Source: Oscillibacter sp.
GTDB taxonomy: Bacteria > Bacillota > Clostridia > Oscillospirales > Oscillospiraceae
Direction of reading: 5' to 3'
DNA: 49,612 nt
Assembly (NCBI GenBank): GCA_014799925.1
Contig: JAAVHC010000015.1
Location: forward strand, 1 to 49,612
Part shown: one piece after another, positions 1-6,320 of the stretch
Position numbering within the stretch: the stretch's first letter is position 1
Layout of the letters: each line of letters starts with the position of its first letter
Notes under the pieces: generated by a model
Told to the model about the DNA's origin: nothing
The model's database searches: none
The model's input: only the letters and a program-made list of their open reading frames with translations
Translations under genes and position numbers: made by a program

Positions 1-53
1 CCATCTTCACGCTTGCGTACCATGCCGTCCCCAGATGGTCTTCGTTTACTCAT
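1..53 (-). CDS. Integrase (tyrosine recombinase), N-terminal 17 codons only
   Basis: The minus strand opens an ATG at 53 and reads MSKRRPSGDGMVRKRED before leaving the window. A GAGGGAGGC ribosome binding site lies about 10 bases upstream (plus positions 63-71). The pattern of a short basic leader followed by G-M-V-R-K-R-E-D-G is typical of the arm-binding N-terminus of tyrosine recombinases of phages and integrative conjugative elements. Only 17 residues are visible, so the assignment rests on that motif and on the mobile-element debris that follows (IS110, toxin-antitoxin, relaxase remnant). The catalytic domain is outside the window. Confidence 0.5.
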   Translation of the reverse strand, partial: MSKRRPSGDGMVRKRED

Positions 54-249
54 TTTGAATCGCCTCCCTCGTAGCAACACACAATACCTTAACCAACGAA
101 AAATATCCAGTCCCTTTGACCACAGTTATCAGAAACTTATCATTTGAAGCTCACCGCCTTCTCTTTGCTATGAAAAGTCTTCCGGAGAAAGGCGCAACAA
201 AGCATCCCGCCGCGCTTAGGCGCGCCGGGGAAATAGAAAGAGCAGTATG
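54..249. other. Intergenic stretch between integrase start and IS110 transposase end
   Basis: No gene is visible. It holds the upstream region of the integrase and probably the short right end of the IS110 element. A GC-rich hairpin lies at about 206-230 (CCCGCCGCGC, TTAG, GCGCGCCGGGG). AGCTCACC at 148-155 and CTTTGCTATG at 163-172 recur as one block, AGCTCACTTTGCTATG, at 1518-1533 on the other side of the transposase. The exact element boundary could not be fixed. Confidence 0.4.
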
Positions 250-1473
250 TCAGGCAGGAATAGCGGGTGGTTGAGGCTCCCAACCCAGAGCCTGGAGCCG
301 TTTCAAATACGCTTTGATTTTATGCTCACGGTGGAAGCCATCGTAATAGTCGGCGCCCAGGTCATGGTATGGAACATTGTGCTTGAGGATGTGCCAGATT
401 ACCGTGAGGATGGAGTGGGCCACGGCGATGGTAGCGCGGTTTTTGCCCCGCCGGGCAGCGATACGTTGATACTGTGCGTAAAAATAAGAGTTTTTAACCT
501 TTCCGGCGGCTTTCGCGCACTGGGCCAGCATAGACTTGAGGGTTTTATTGCCCTTGTTCGTCCTGCCGTGCTTCCGTTTTCCAGCACTCTGATGATTGCC
601 TGGAGACACGCCTGCCCAGGAACACAGGTGGGCAGCGCTGGGGAACCGGCCCATGTCCAGTCCGATTTCTGCAAGAATCACCTGAGCGCTGCGCCGGGCA
701 ATGCCGGGGATTTCGTCGATGGCGTCCAAAGCCTGGGCATACTCTGCCATATACTGCTCCACCATCTCGTCCAGTACAGCCACACGTTTGTTCAAGTCAT
801 CGATGTGATCCAGGATCTGCCGCAGCAGAGCCCGCTGCAGCGGCGTAGTGATGCTTTCCAGAGACGAGGTGATATCGTCCAGCTTGGGCTGCAGGGTCTT
901 ATAGAGAAGCGGCAGTACTTCCTCCCGGCCGAGAGGCTCCCCTGCCGCCAGCCTGTCCAACAGCCTCCGGGCGCTCTTGCCTTGAATGTCCCCTACCACC
1001 GATGCCAGCTTCACATTCGCTCCCTCCAGTACCTTCTGCAGCCGGCTCAGCTCCCGGCTGCACTCCTCTGTCAGGCTCTTGCGGTACCGCGTCAACTCCC
1101 GCAGTTCCCTCTGTTCCCGGCTGGGGATAAAGCTGGCTTTCAGCAGACCGTGCTGCAGCAGCTCTGCGATCCACTCCGCATCCTTTACATCCGTCTTCCG
1201 CCCAGGCACCGCTTTCATGTGCGCTGCGTTCACCACCATCACCTCCTGCCCCATCAGCTCGAACAGGTTGTACAGCGGCTTCCAGTACACCCCGGTGCTC
1301 TCCATCGCCGCCATCTCACAGCCGGCCTCCTTCAGCCATCCGGTCAGCTCCTTAATCTCGCTTGTCATTGTGCCAAACTCCCGCACTTCCTGCCTGTTGC
1401 CTTTTTTCAGGCAGGCCACGATCAGTTTCTTATGCACATCAATCCCACAACAACACCGATAGACAGCTTTCAT
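250..1473 (-). CDS. IS110-family transposase (DEDD recombinase)
   Basis: A 407-residue protein with the IS110 two-domain plan. The N-terminal RuvC-like DEDD domain contains GIDVHK (Asp12), ME58ST and the D95-V-K-D98 motif. A central helical region follows, then a C-terminal Transposase_20 domain with AGVSPGNHQSAGKRKHG, whose Ser296 fits the conserved catalytic serine. The length is normal for the family, so the gene may be active. IS110 enzymes move a circular intermediate and leave no long inverted repeats or target duplications, which fits the absence of obvious ends. The start ATG is preceded by AAAAAGGAGCTGAAGAAA. It lies alone between the integrase start and the toxin-antitoxin pair. Confidence 0.93.
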   Translation of the reverse strand: MKAVYRCCCGIDVHKKLIVACLKKGNRQEVREFGTMTSEIKELTGWLKEAGCEMAAMESTGVYWKPLYNLFELMGQEVMVVNAAHMKAVPGRKTDVKDAEWIAELLQHGLLKASFIPSREQRELRELTRYRKSLTEECSRELSRLQKVLEGANVKLASVVGDIQGKSARRLLDRLAAGEPLGREEVLPLLYKTLQPKLDDITSSLESITTPLQRALLRQILDHIDDLNKRVAVLDEMVEQYMAEYAQALDAIDEIPGIARRSAQVILAEIGLDMGRFPSAAHLCSWAGVSPGNHQSAGKRKHGRTNKGNKTLKSMLAQCAKAAGKVKNSYFYAQYQRIAARRGKNRATIAVAHSILTVIWHILKHNVPYHDLGADYYDGFHREHKIKAYLKRLQALGWEPQPPAIPA

Positions 1474-1740
1474 TTTCTTCAGCTCCTTTTTCTGTCTTCA
1501 CGGCGTGCCCTCCGAACAGCTCACTTTGCTATGCGTCCTCTGCCCAAAATCAGGCCGGAACAATTTGTGGTTCAACGGGAGGGCATGGTACCAGTTTGTA
1601 GATCGCGCTCTCAGCGGCAAAGAAAATCGGTCTGGTGCCGTGTACCCACATTCTACCATGCCGCCGCCCGCTTTTCATCCTTCGTGGCGCTGAGCGTAGC
1701 TCGTGTGAGGTTTGTAGACACTGGGGCAATTGATACCCTC
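1474..1740 (-). ncRNA. IS110 left-end non-coding region, candidate bridge RNA
   Basis: There is about 235-265 bases of non-coding DNA directly upstream of the transposase start. In the IS110 group this left-end region is known to encode a structured bridge RNA whose loops pair with target and donor DNA. Visible structure includes GGCATGGTA at 1582-1590 paired with TACCATGCC at 1654-1662, plus the palindrome GGTACC at 1587-1592. The sequence shows foldability only. The RNA and its boundaries are inferred from the family. Confidence 0.4.
1711..1730. repeat. Dispersed 20-nt repeat, copy 1
   Basis: Reads TTTGTAGACACTGGGGCAAT. The same block recurs at 27437-27456 with one difference and at 4741-4760 with two. 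It lies between the IS110 left end and the toxin-antitoxin promoter. Its role is unknown; it could be an insertion target or a genome-wide short repeat. Confidence 0.6.
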
Positions 1741-1761
1741 TTTGCACGTACTAACAATGTG

Positions 1762-1789
1762 TTGACATTTTTGCGTTTTCGGTTATACT
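1762..1789 (+). promoter_or_regulatory. Sigma-A promoter of the toxin-antitoxin pair
   Basis: TTGACA at 1762-1767 and TATACT at 1784-1789, spaced by 16 bases, followed by AAGGAG at 1799-1804 and the antitoxin ATG at 1813. Confidence 0.75.
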
Positions 1790-1812
1790 GTTGAGTAGAA
1801 GGAGTTGATAAT

Positions 1813-2130
1813 ATGAATTCAATCAATGTAACCGTAGCCCCCAAAACCACGACCTTTCAAATGCGAATCAATCCAGAGGTCAAACAACATGTCGAGAATA
1901 TCTACGCCCGCCAAGGACTGACGTTCACAGATGCAGTGAACATTTTTATTCAGCAGTCCTTGAATATGGGTGGCCTTCCATTCCTGGTATCGCCCGAAAA
2001 TGAGGCATATATGAAAGCTAAGGCAATGCGCCGGCTGATGGATGAGGTCCAGCAAGGATGGGATTCGGCAGAAAAGGAGGGCTGGGTCTCTGAGGAGGAT
2101 GCCTATCGGCTGCTTGGGGTAGAGGAATGA
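1813..2130 (+). CDS. RelB/DinJ-family antitoxin
   Basis: A 105-residue protein. The N-terminal half (about residues 14-60) has the ribbon-helix-helix pattern of RelB/DinJ antitoxins: a beta strand in TTFQMRINPEVK, then helices in VENIYARQGLTFTDAVNIFI. RelB-type proteins dimerise to bind their own promoter and wrap the toxin with the C-terminal part. The stop codon overlaps the start of the next gene (ATGA at 2127-2130), so the pair is translationally coupled. It is probably autoregulated through the promoter at 1762-1789. Type II pairs like this commonly sit in mobile regions such as this one. Confidence 0.88.
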   Translation: MNSINVTVAPKTTTFQMRINPEVKQHVENIYARQGLTFTDAVNIFIQQSLNMGGLPFLVSPENEAYMKAKAMRRLMDEVQQGWDSAEKEGWVSEEDAYRLLGVEE

Positions 2131-2525
2131 AGCTGAAATATACACCAGAGGCTATTTCGGACATACAGGAGATCCAGCGCTATATCAAGAACACTTTCCA
2201 CAATCCAGCTGCTGCCAAACGCATTTCAAAGATGATTTTGGGCGCTTGTTCATCGTTGAAGGCATTTCCAGAATCTGGTGTCAGTATTGAGAGCAAAACC
2301 GGCTTTAAAACAGACCTACGGATGCTGATTTGTGAAAATTGGATTGCATTTTATCGCATTGAGGGTGGTTCAAATATGGTGTCTGTCTCCCGCGTTATCG
2401 ATGGCAGGCAGGATTATATGCGCATCCTATTTGGTGCAATTGACTTTGCACCAGAGGTGGTAGAGAGCGAGTTAGAGGAGAAAGAAGCCGAGGAACAGCA
2501 AGCAGGTCCTGTGATGACAATATAG
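2127..2525 (+). CDS. RelE/ParE-family toxin
   Basis: A 132-residue protein, somewhat longer than a typical 90-100 residue RelE/ParE. Residues 1-105 fit the family: an N-terminal beta strand (KLKYTPEA), an A-x-x-D-I-x-x-I-x-x-Y-I helix, a conserved strand R-M-L-I-x-x-N-W-I-A-F-Y-R, and a late R-V-I-D-G-R-Q-D-Y motif. RelE proteins cut mRNA on the ribosome and ParE proteins inhibit gyrase; sequence alone does not decide between them. The C-terminal tail (about residues 108-132) is very acidic and is not part of the usual fold. It overlaps the antitoxin gene by four bases. Confidence 0.87.
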   Translation: MKLKYTPEAISDIQEIQRYIKNTFHNPAAAKRISKMILGACSSLKAFPESGVSIESKTGFKTDLRMLICENWIAFYRIEGGSNMVSVSRVIDGRQDYMRILFGAIDFAPEVVESELEEKEAEEQQAGPVMTI

Positions 2526-2550
2526 TACAAAAAAATTCAGCGCATTCTGA

Positions 2551-2585
2551 GGGCCTTCCCTTCTGGTGGAAGGTCCTTTCTTTTT
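2551..2585 (+). terminator. Terminator of the toxin-antitoxin operon
   Basis: GGGCCTTCC and GGAAGGTCC form a stem around an eight-base loop, followed by TTTCTTTTT. Confidence 0.85.
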
Positions 2586-2616
2586 AAACAGACTATCTCA
2601 TTGTGACTTCCCAACT

Positions 2617-3264
2617 TTAATGTTCCTCGTGATCGTCCGGCTTATGACCAGCGGCAATTTTCTTTTCCCTGATTCTTGCCATAAGTTTACGGTCAACCCG
2701 GATGCCGCCGGAAACAGGAGGAGATGGTGTCTGGTCTTGGAATACCCGACTCATGTGGTGGAGGAGCCGAGTAGTAGCCAGTATGACCGAGGGTGGTTGC
2801 AGGCTATCCCAGCGGTCCAGGAAAAATTGAGCGTATCTATTAACCTGGGAGGCTGACTGGGAGAACCAATAGCGGGCCTGCTCTTGGTCGTGTTCTTCCA
2901 GATACAGTTTACCGAGAGCGTATTGAGCGTACTGATTTCCGGCTGCAGCGGACCGGGTGAAGTAGTCTATCGCTTTGGTAGTATCCTTCGGCACAATTTC
3001 ACCCTTGAGATATTCCTTGCCTAGACGGTAGGCGGCGCAGTCGTTTCCGATTTGAGCAGCATACTCCAGCCACTGCATTCCCAATGCTGGGTCATGAACT
3101 TCCGCATCATCGGAGAGCAGAATTTTTCCCACCTCATACGACGCAGCCGCATGGCCCCGCCGGGCAGCTTGCTCGAACCAATAGAGGGCTGCTACGCTGT
3201 CCGGGATCAGCACAGGGCCATCCTGGTAGAGCTTCCTTTCAGTGCATTTTTGTTGGCCACGCAC
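2617..3264 (-). pseudogene. C-terminal remnant of a Sel1-repeat conjugative relaxase
   Basis: The open frame contains at least three Sel1-like (TPR-type) repeats: A-L-Y-W-F-E-Q-A-A-R-R-G-H-A, A-I-D-Y-F-T-R-S-A-A-A-G-N, and A-R-Y-W-F-S-Q-S-A. It ends with the tail GGIRVDRKLMARIREKKIAAGHKPDDHEEH. Sel1 repeats followed by this type of R-x-K-K-x-x-x-G-H-x-x-D-D-H tail are, from memory, the C-terminus of large MobP/MobL-type relaxases of Firmicute conjugative elements. The nicking domain is absent. Similarity seems to begin at about KLYQDG (near 3230), and the nine residues before it look unrelated, so the gene was probably cut there by a deletion. A functional short Sel1 protein cannot be excluded. 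Confidence 0.6.
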
Positions 3265-3423
3265 CGTACACCTTCCTGCCCCAGGATCTCACTGCGGCGT
3301 TTTCACCCTGTTGGCACGCTCACCTCATTTGAGGGTCCTGGCGCTGCTTCACCCAGAGAGTATCAACTCCAATGGTGGGTATTCAATTTTCAAGGTACAG
3401 ACTGTCTCAAATAAATTGTTGGA

Positions 3424-3452
3424 TTGAATACCGGTTTCAAATCTGGTATGAT
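3424..3452 (+). promoter_or_regulatory. Sigma-A promoter of the DUF6076-like gene
   Basis: TTGAAT at 3424-3429 and TATGAT at 3447-3452, separated by 17 bases, on the plus strand upstream of the ATG at 3540. Confidence 0.6.
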
Positions 3453-3539
3453 TGTAGCAGAGGACTTTTCCCGGTTCAATAGGTCTGGAGCATGTCGGGT
3501 ACAGAACTTGATTTCAATCCGATACGGAGGGACGGCACG

Positions 3540-4725
3540 ATGTACGCAATCACTGGCGACTATTTCGATCCCTTCACAGCTGTTTTTGGCCCGAAGGAAT
3601 GTATGCTGAATGGGAAGCGCTATCCGCTTGGGCACTTTGCGGTGGAAGCGCTGGAGATGGATGGGAGCCTTCTGTGGAAGCTGAGAGATGCCATAGCGAA
3701 ATTTAAGCCGGAGCTGGAGGTATTTCTTGCGGCACGTACCGTTTCCAGCGCTGCAGTAGCACAGCAGAAGCTGGATGAGGTTTGGGCAGTGATGGCACAG
3801 CTCCCTGTATACAAACATTTTGCTTTTTTCTGCAACGGATCGCGCGGCTTGTTTCGCTCCATGCGGGAGCACCCGGACCGTACAGATGATGCTGTCACCA
3901 AGGGCACGAATTTTTACAGGGCGTTGACTGATACTTTTTCTTGAAAGAAAAAGTATCAAAAAGAACTTTGCTTTCGCTCTCCAGTGCATTGCAATTCCTG
4001 AATTTCCACACGGTAACGATATTGCGCTTTTAATCGGGGAATAGTATTACTGGCTGGACAGACTGGAGTGTCTGCCGGATTCGGTGAATGACTTTACCCG
4101 CAATACCTTTTTAATGTTGGTGGACTATTTTGAGGAGCTTCCCTCTCGCTCTCCAGCGGCATATGCCGATGCCTACGAAAGATACAGAAGGACAGTGAGC
4201 GAGGCTTTTGATTATGCGGTGGGGGAAGATGTGATCGACAAGGACCTGGACGCTTTTAAGCTGGAATTCCCAGTCCGGCTTGGGTTCAGAGCCATGGAAA
4301 CAAAAGGGAGCGGAGTCGTGCTGGGCGAGGCGTTTACCTTCGAGGAGCTGGCCAGCTTTCTATATACCGATTTGTACAAGGGTATGGCGGTGGGGAATGT
4401 ACCGCGCCGCTGCCACAATTGCAGGCACTTCTTTTTAGCGGTAGGCGGCTACGATACTGTGTACTGCAACCGGATCGCTCCGGGCGAAACGAAACGCACC
4501 TGCCGTAAGGTAGGTGCGCATCGGAAAGAGAAACAGAGAAATGAGGAACCGATCCACAAGGAATACTTCAAAGCCTACAACCGGCTGAAGGCCCGGAAGA
4601 ACCGGGGGAGTCTCCGTACCGATAAGTGGAACCAGCAGGTGGCGATGATTCAGGAGTGGAGAGATGCGGCGGTGCGGGGCGAGATAAGCGACGCTGAACT
4701 GAAACGGAGATTAGATGGAGTGTGA
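3540..4725 (+). pseudogene. DUF6076-like gene, split in two
   Basis: The first half (ATG 3540, with GGAGG nine bases upstream, to a TGA ending at 3944) gives 134 residues beginning MYAITGDYFDPFTAVFGPKE. The second half is open from just after the TAG at about 4048 and runs to 4725. Its sequence YYWLDRLECLPDSVNDFTRN continues upstream of the only available start (GTG 4084), so this piece lacks its own natural beginning. It carries a zinc-finger-like cluster, C-H-N-C-x12-C-N and later R-T-C-R-K-V-G-A-H-R-K-E, typical of a conserved family of mobile-element proteins I recall as DUF6076. A palindrome-bearing stretch of about 120 bases separates the halves. No biochemical function is known. Two independent small genes are a less likely alternative. 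Confidence 0.6.
3929..3958. repeat. Perfect inverted repeat at the break in the DUF6076-like gene
   Basis: TGATACTTTTTCTT (3929-3942) and AAGAAAAAGTATCA (3945-3958) are exact complements with only two bases between them. The palindrome starts just before the premature stop of the first half, suggesting an inserted short element or a terminator-like insertion. Confidence 0.7.
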
Positions 4726-4740
4726 ACTGATGGGCTTTTC

Positions 4741-4760
4741 TTTGCAGACACTGGTGCAAT
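4741..4760. repeat. Dispersed 20-nt repeat, copy 2
   Basis: TTTGCAGACACTGGTGCAAT, matching copy 1 at 18 of 20 positions. It lies between the DUF6076-like gene and the glycosylase gene. Confidence 0.5.
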
Positions 4761-4788
4761 CCACGACAGATAAACGAAAGGGGGGATT

Positions 4789-5393
4789 ATGATGGAGCGC
4801 TGTACATGGTGTTTGGGGAATGAAAAAATGATCCGCTATCACGATGAGGAGTGGGGCGTGCCTGTCCATGATGACCGGAAACAATTTGAGTTTCTGATGA
4901 TGGAAGTCATGCAGTGCGGCCTGAACTGGAATATGATGATTCAGAAGAGAGAGATTTTTCGAGCCTGCTTTGATGACTTTGATTTTGACAAAGTGTTCGT
5001 CTATGGTGAGACAGATATTGAACGCATTCTGGGCACAGATGGAATGATTCGCTCTCGGAGAAAAATCGAGGCAGTGATTCACAATGCGCAATGTTTTCAA
5101 AAGATACGGGCTGAATTTGGTTCATTCAGCGAGTACATCTGGGGATTTACCAGGGGGAAGACTTACCTCTATATGGGCCACCAGAAAGGCAACATTCCAG
5201 CCCGAAATGGGCTGTCTGACCGAATCAGTGCCGACCTGAAAAAGCGGGGCTGAAATATATGGGTTCTGTCACGATTTATTCCCATTTGCAAGCCTGCGGC
5301 ATCATCAATGACCATTGGAAAGGATGTTTTCGATATAAGGACCTGATCTCTTGTACCAACGGTATACGGAAACGGAGGGAGCACGAGGCGTGA
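4789..5393 (+). pseudogene. tag: DNA-3-methyladenine glycosylase I, frameshifted
   Basis: Tag excises 3-methyladenine from alkylated DNA. From the second ATG (4792) the protein begins MERCTWC. Cys4 and the His of YHDEEWGVPVHDDR are two of the four zinc ligands known for this family, and the body (EFLMMEVMQCGLNWNMMIQKR) is typical. The frame stops at TGA 5251-5253 after LKKRG. Shifting frame there continues the family exactly with KYMGSVTIYSHLQACGIINDH to a stop at 5391-5393, and this lost part contains the other zinc ligands (His of YSH and Cys of QAC). A single-base deletion near 5250 therefore truncates the enzyme. As written, it should not fold properly. Confidence 0.85.
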
Positions 5394-5419
5394 TTGAACG
5401 AGCCAGCCCAAAATCCTAC

Positions 5420-5448
5420 TTGACAAATGATTCCCAATGTGGTAGTGT
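5420..5448 (+). promoter_or_regulatory. Promoter of the first cobalamin riboswitch leader
   Basis: TTGACA at 5420-5425 and TAGTGT at 5443-5448 with a 17-base spacer. Transcription would begin near 5455, just before the first aptamer. Confidence 0.65.
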
Positions 5449-5470
5449 CTGACTAAAGTCAATATTGATA

Positions 5471-5640
5471 AGTCCAGCCGCAGTTACATTGATGTAACAG
5501 GTGGAATGGGGTGAGAGGCCCCCGCGAGTCGGTCACTGTGATGCCTCCCTTCGGGAGAGGATAAGTCAGATACACCGCGGCCTGGACAGCACTCTGCCGG
5601 AACCGGACTGCGTTATTTTCCGGCCTCGCTATGTTCTGAT
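5471..5640 (+). promoter_or_regulatory. Cobalamin riboswitch 1
   Basis: The aptamer is closed by a P1 helix, GTCCAGCCGC (5472-5481) with GCGGCCTGGAC (5577-5587). Inside it are the hallmark blocks GGTGGAATGGGGTGAGA (B12-box start), GAGTCGGTCACTGTGATG, a CTCCCTTCGGGAG stem-loop, and AGGATAAGTCAGATACACCG. These match the conserved core of cobalamin riboswitches, which bind adenosyl- or aquocobalamin and reduce expression of B12 genes. The 3' limit is approximate, including a downstream CCGGAACCGG region that may supply the kissing-loop partner. No open reading frame follows before the second copy. Confidence 0.88.
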
Positions 5641-5782
5641 GGTGGGGCCCTCCTTACGTCCTGTGCTTTCGGCCCGGGGCGTTTTTTCGTTCCGATGATT
5701 CCGTGTTTCCTCCGGCGTGGGTGGGGCCGCGCCGGGAAAACAATATCTCCCCCTCCTAATATCGGCTCTATAAACCGAAAGA

Positions 5783-5816
5783 CCGGTCAGGTTTCAAGAC
5801 CGCCTGACCGGCTTTT
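5783..5816 (+). terminator. Terminator-like hairpin after riboswitch 1
   Basis: CCGGTCAGG at 5783-5791 pairs with CCTGACCGG at 5803-5811, followed by CTTTT. It is a plausible expression platform that ends transcription of leader 1 before leader 2. Confidence 0.6.
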
Positions 5817-5886
5817 GGGACAGCTTCTTTGAATTGCTGGGGGACTATTCAGAATCTTGCCCGTATCTTTCCAGGGATGCAGGAGA

Positions 5887-5915
5887 TCGGCAAAACACTT
5901 CTATATTTTTATAAT
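5887..5915 (+). promoter_or_regulatory. Possible second promoter before riboswitch 2
   Basis: A perfect TATAAT at 5910-5915 has a weak TCGGCA at 5887-5892, 17 bases upstream. If used, leader 2 is an independent transcription unit and not merely downstream of leader 1. Confidence 0.45.
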
Positions 5916-5924
5916 CGAATATCG

Positions 5925-6110
5925 ATCCAGCCGCCGCCGCGCTCTCGCGGCAGGTGGAACGGGGTGAGAAGCCCCGCGAGTCGGTCACTGTGATGCCTCC
6001 CTTCGGGAGAGGATAAGTCAGATACACCGCGGCTGGATGCACTCTGCCGGAACCGGACTGCAAAAAATCCTTTTCCGGCCTCGCCATGTCCTGTGGCGGG
6101 GTCGTATACG
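5925..6110 (+). promoter_or_regulatory. Cobalamin riboswitch 2
   Basis: The core is almost identical to riboswitch 1, 453 bases downstream. P1 is ATCCAGCCGC (5925-5934) with GCGGCTGGAT (6029-6038). GGTGGAACGGGGTGAGA and the same CACTGTGATG and AAGTCAGATACACCG blocks follow. The helix ends carry compensating changes relative to copy 1 (for example GTCCAG/CTGGAC against ATCCAG/CTGGAT), which argues that both copies were kept functional. It directly precedes the cobalamin operon. Confidence 0.9.
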
Positions 6111-6222
6111 TCCCGGCTTTGGCGCGGGATGTTTTTTCGTCCCGGTTATCCTGTGTTTTCTCCGGAGCGGATGGGGCCGCGCCGGGAAACAATATCCACT
6201 TTCTCTCATACCGGCCTGTATA

Positions 6223-6266
6223 CCCAAAGGTCCGTCCGGACCCCAGATCCATCCGAACGGACCTTT
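6223..6266 (+). promoter_or_regulatory. Strong hairpin in the operon leader (possible expression platform)
   Basis: CCAAAGGTCCGT near 6224-6235 pairs with ACGGACCTTTGG near 6255-6266. There is no T-run after it, so it is not a standard terminator. It occupies the same relative place as the terminator of leader 1. The ribosome binding site GGGAGGAA lies further down, at about 6305-6312. Confidence 0.5.
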
Positions 6267-6320
6267 GGCCCCGCCGGCAGGGAGGAGAACATCAACACAT
6301 GACTGGGAGGAATTGTACAC

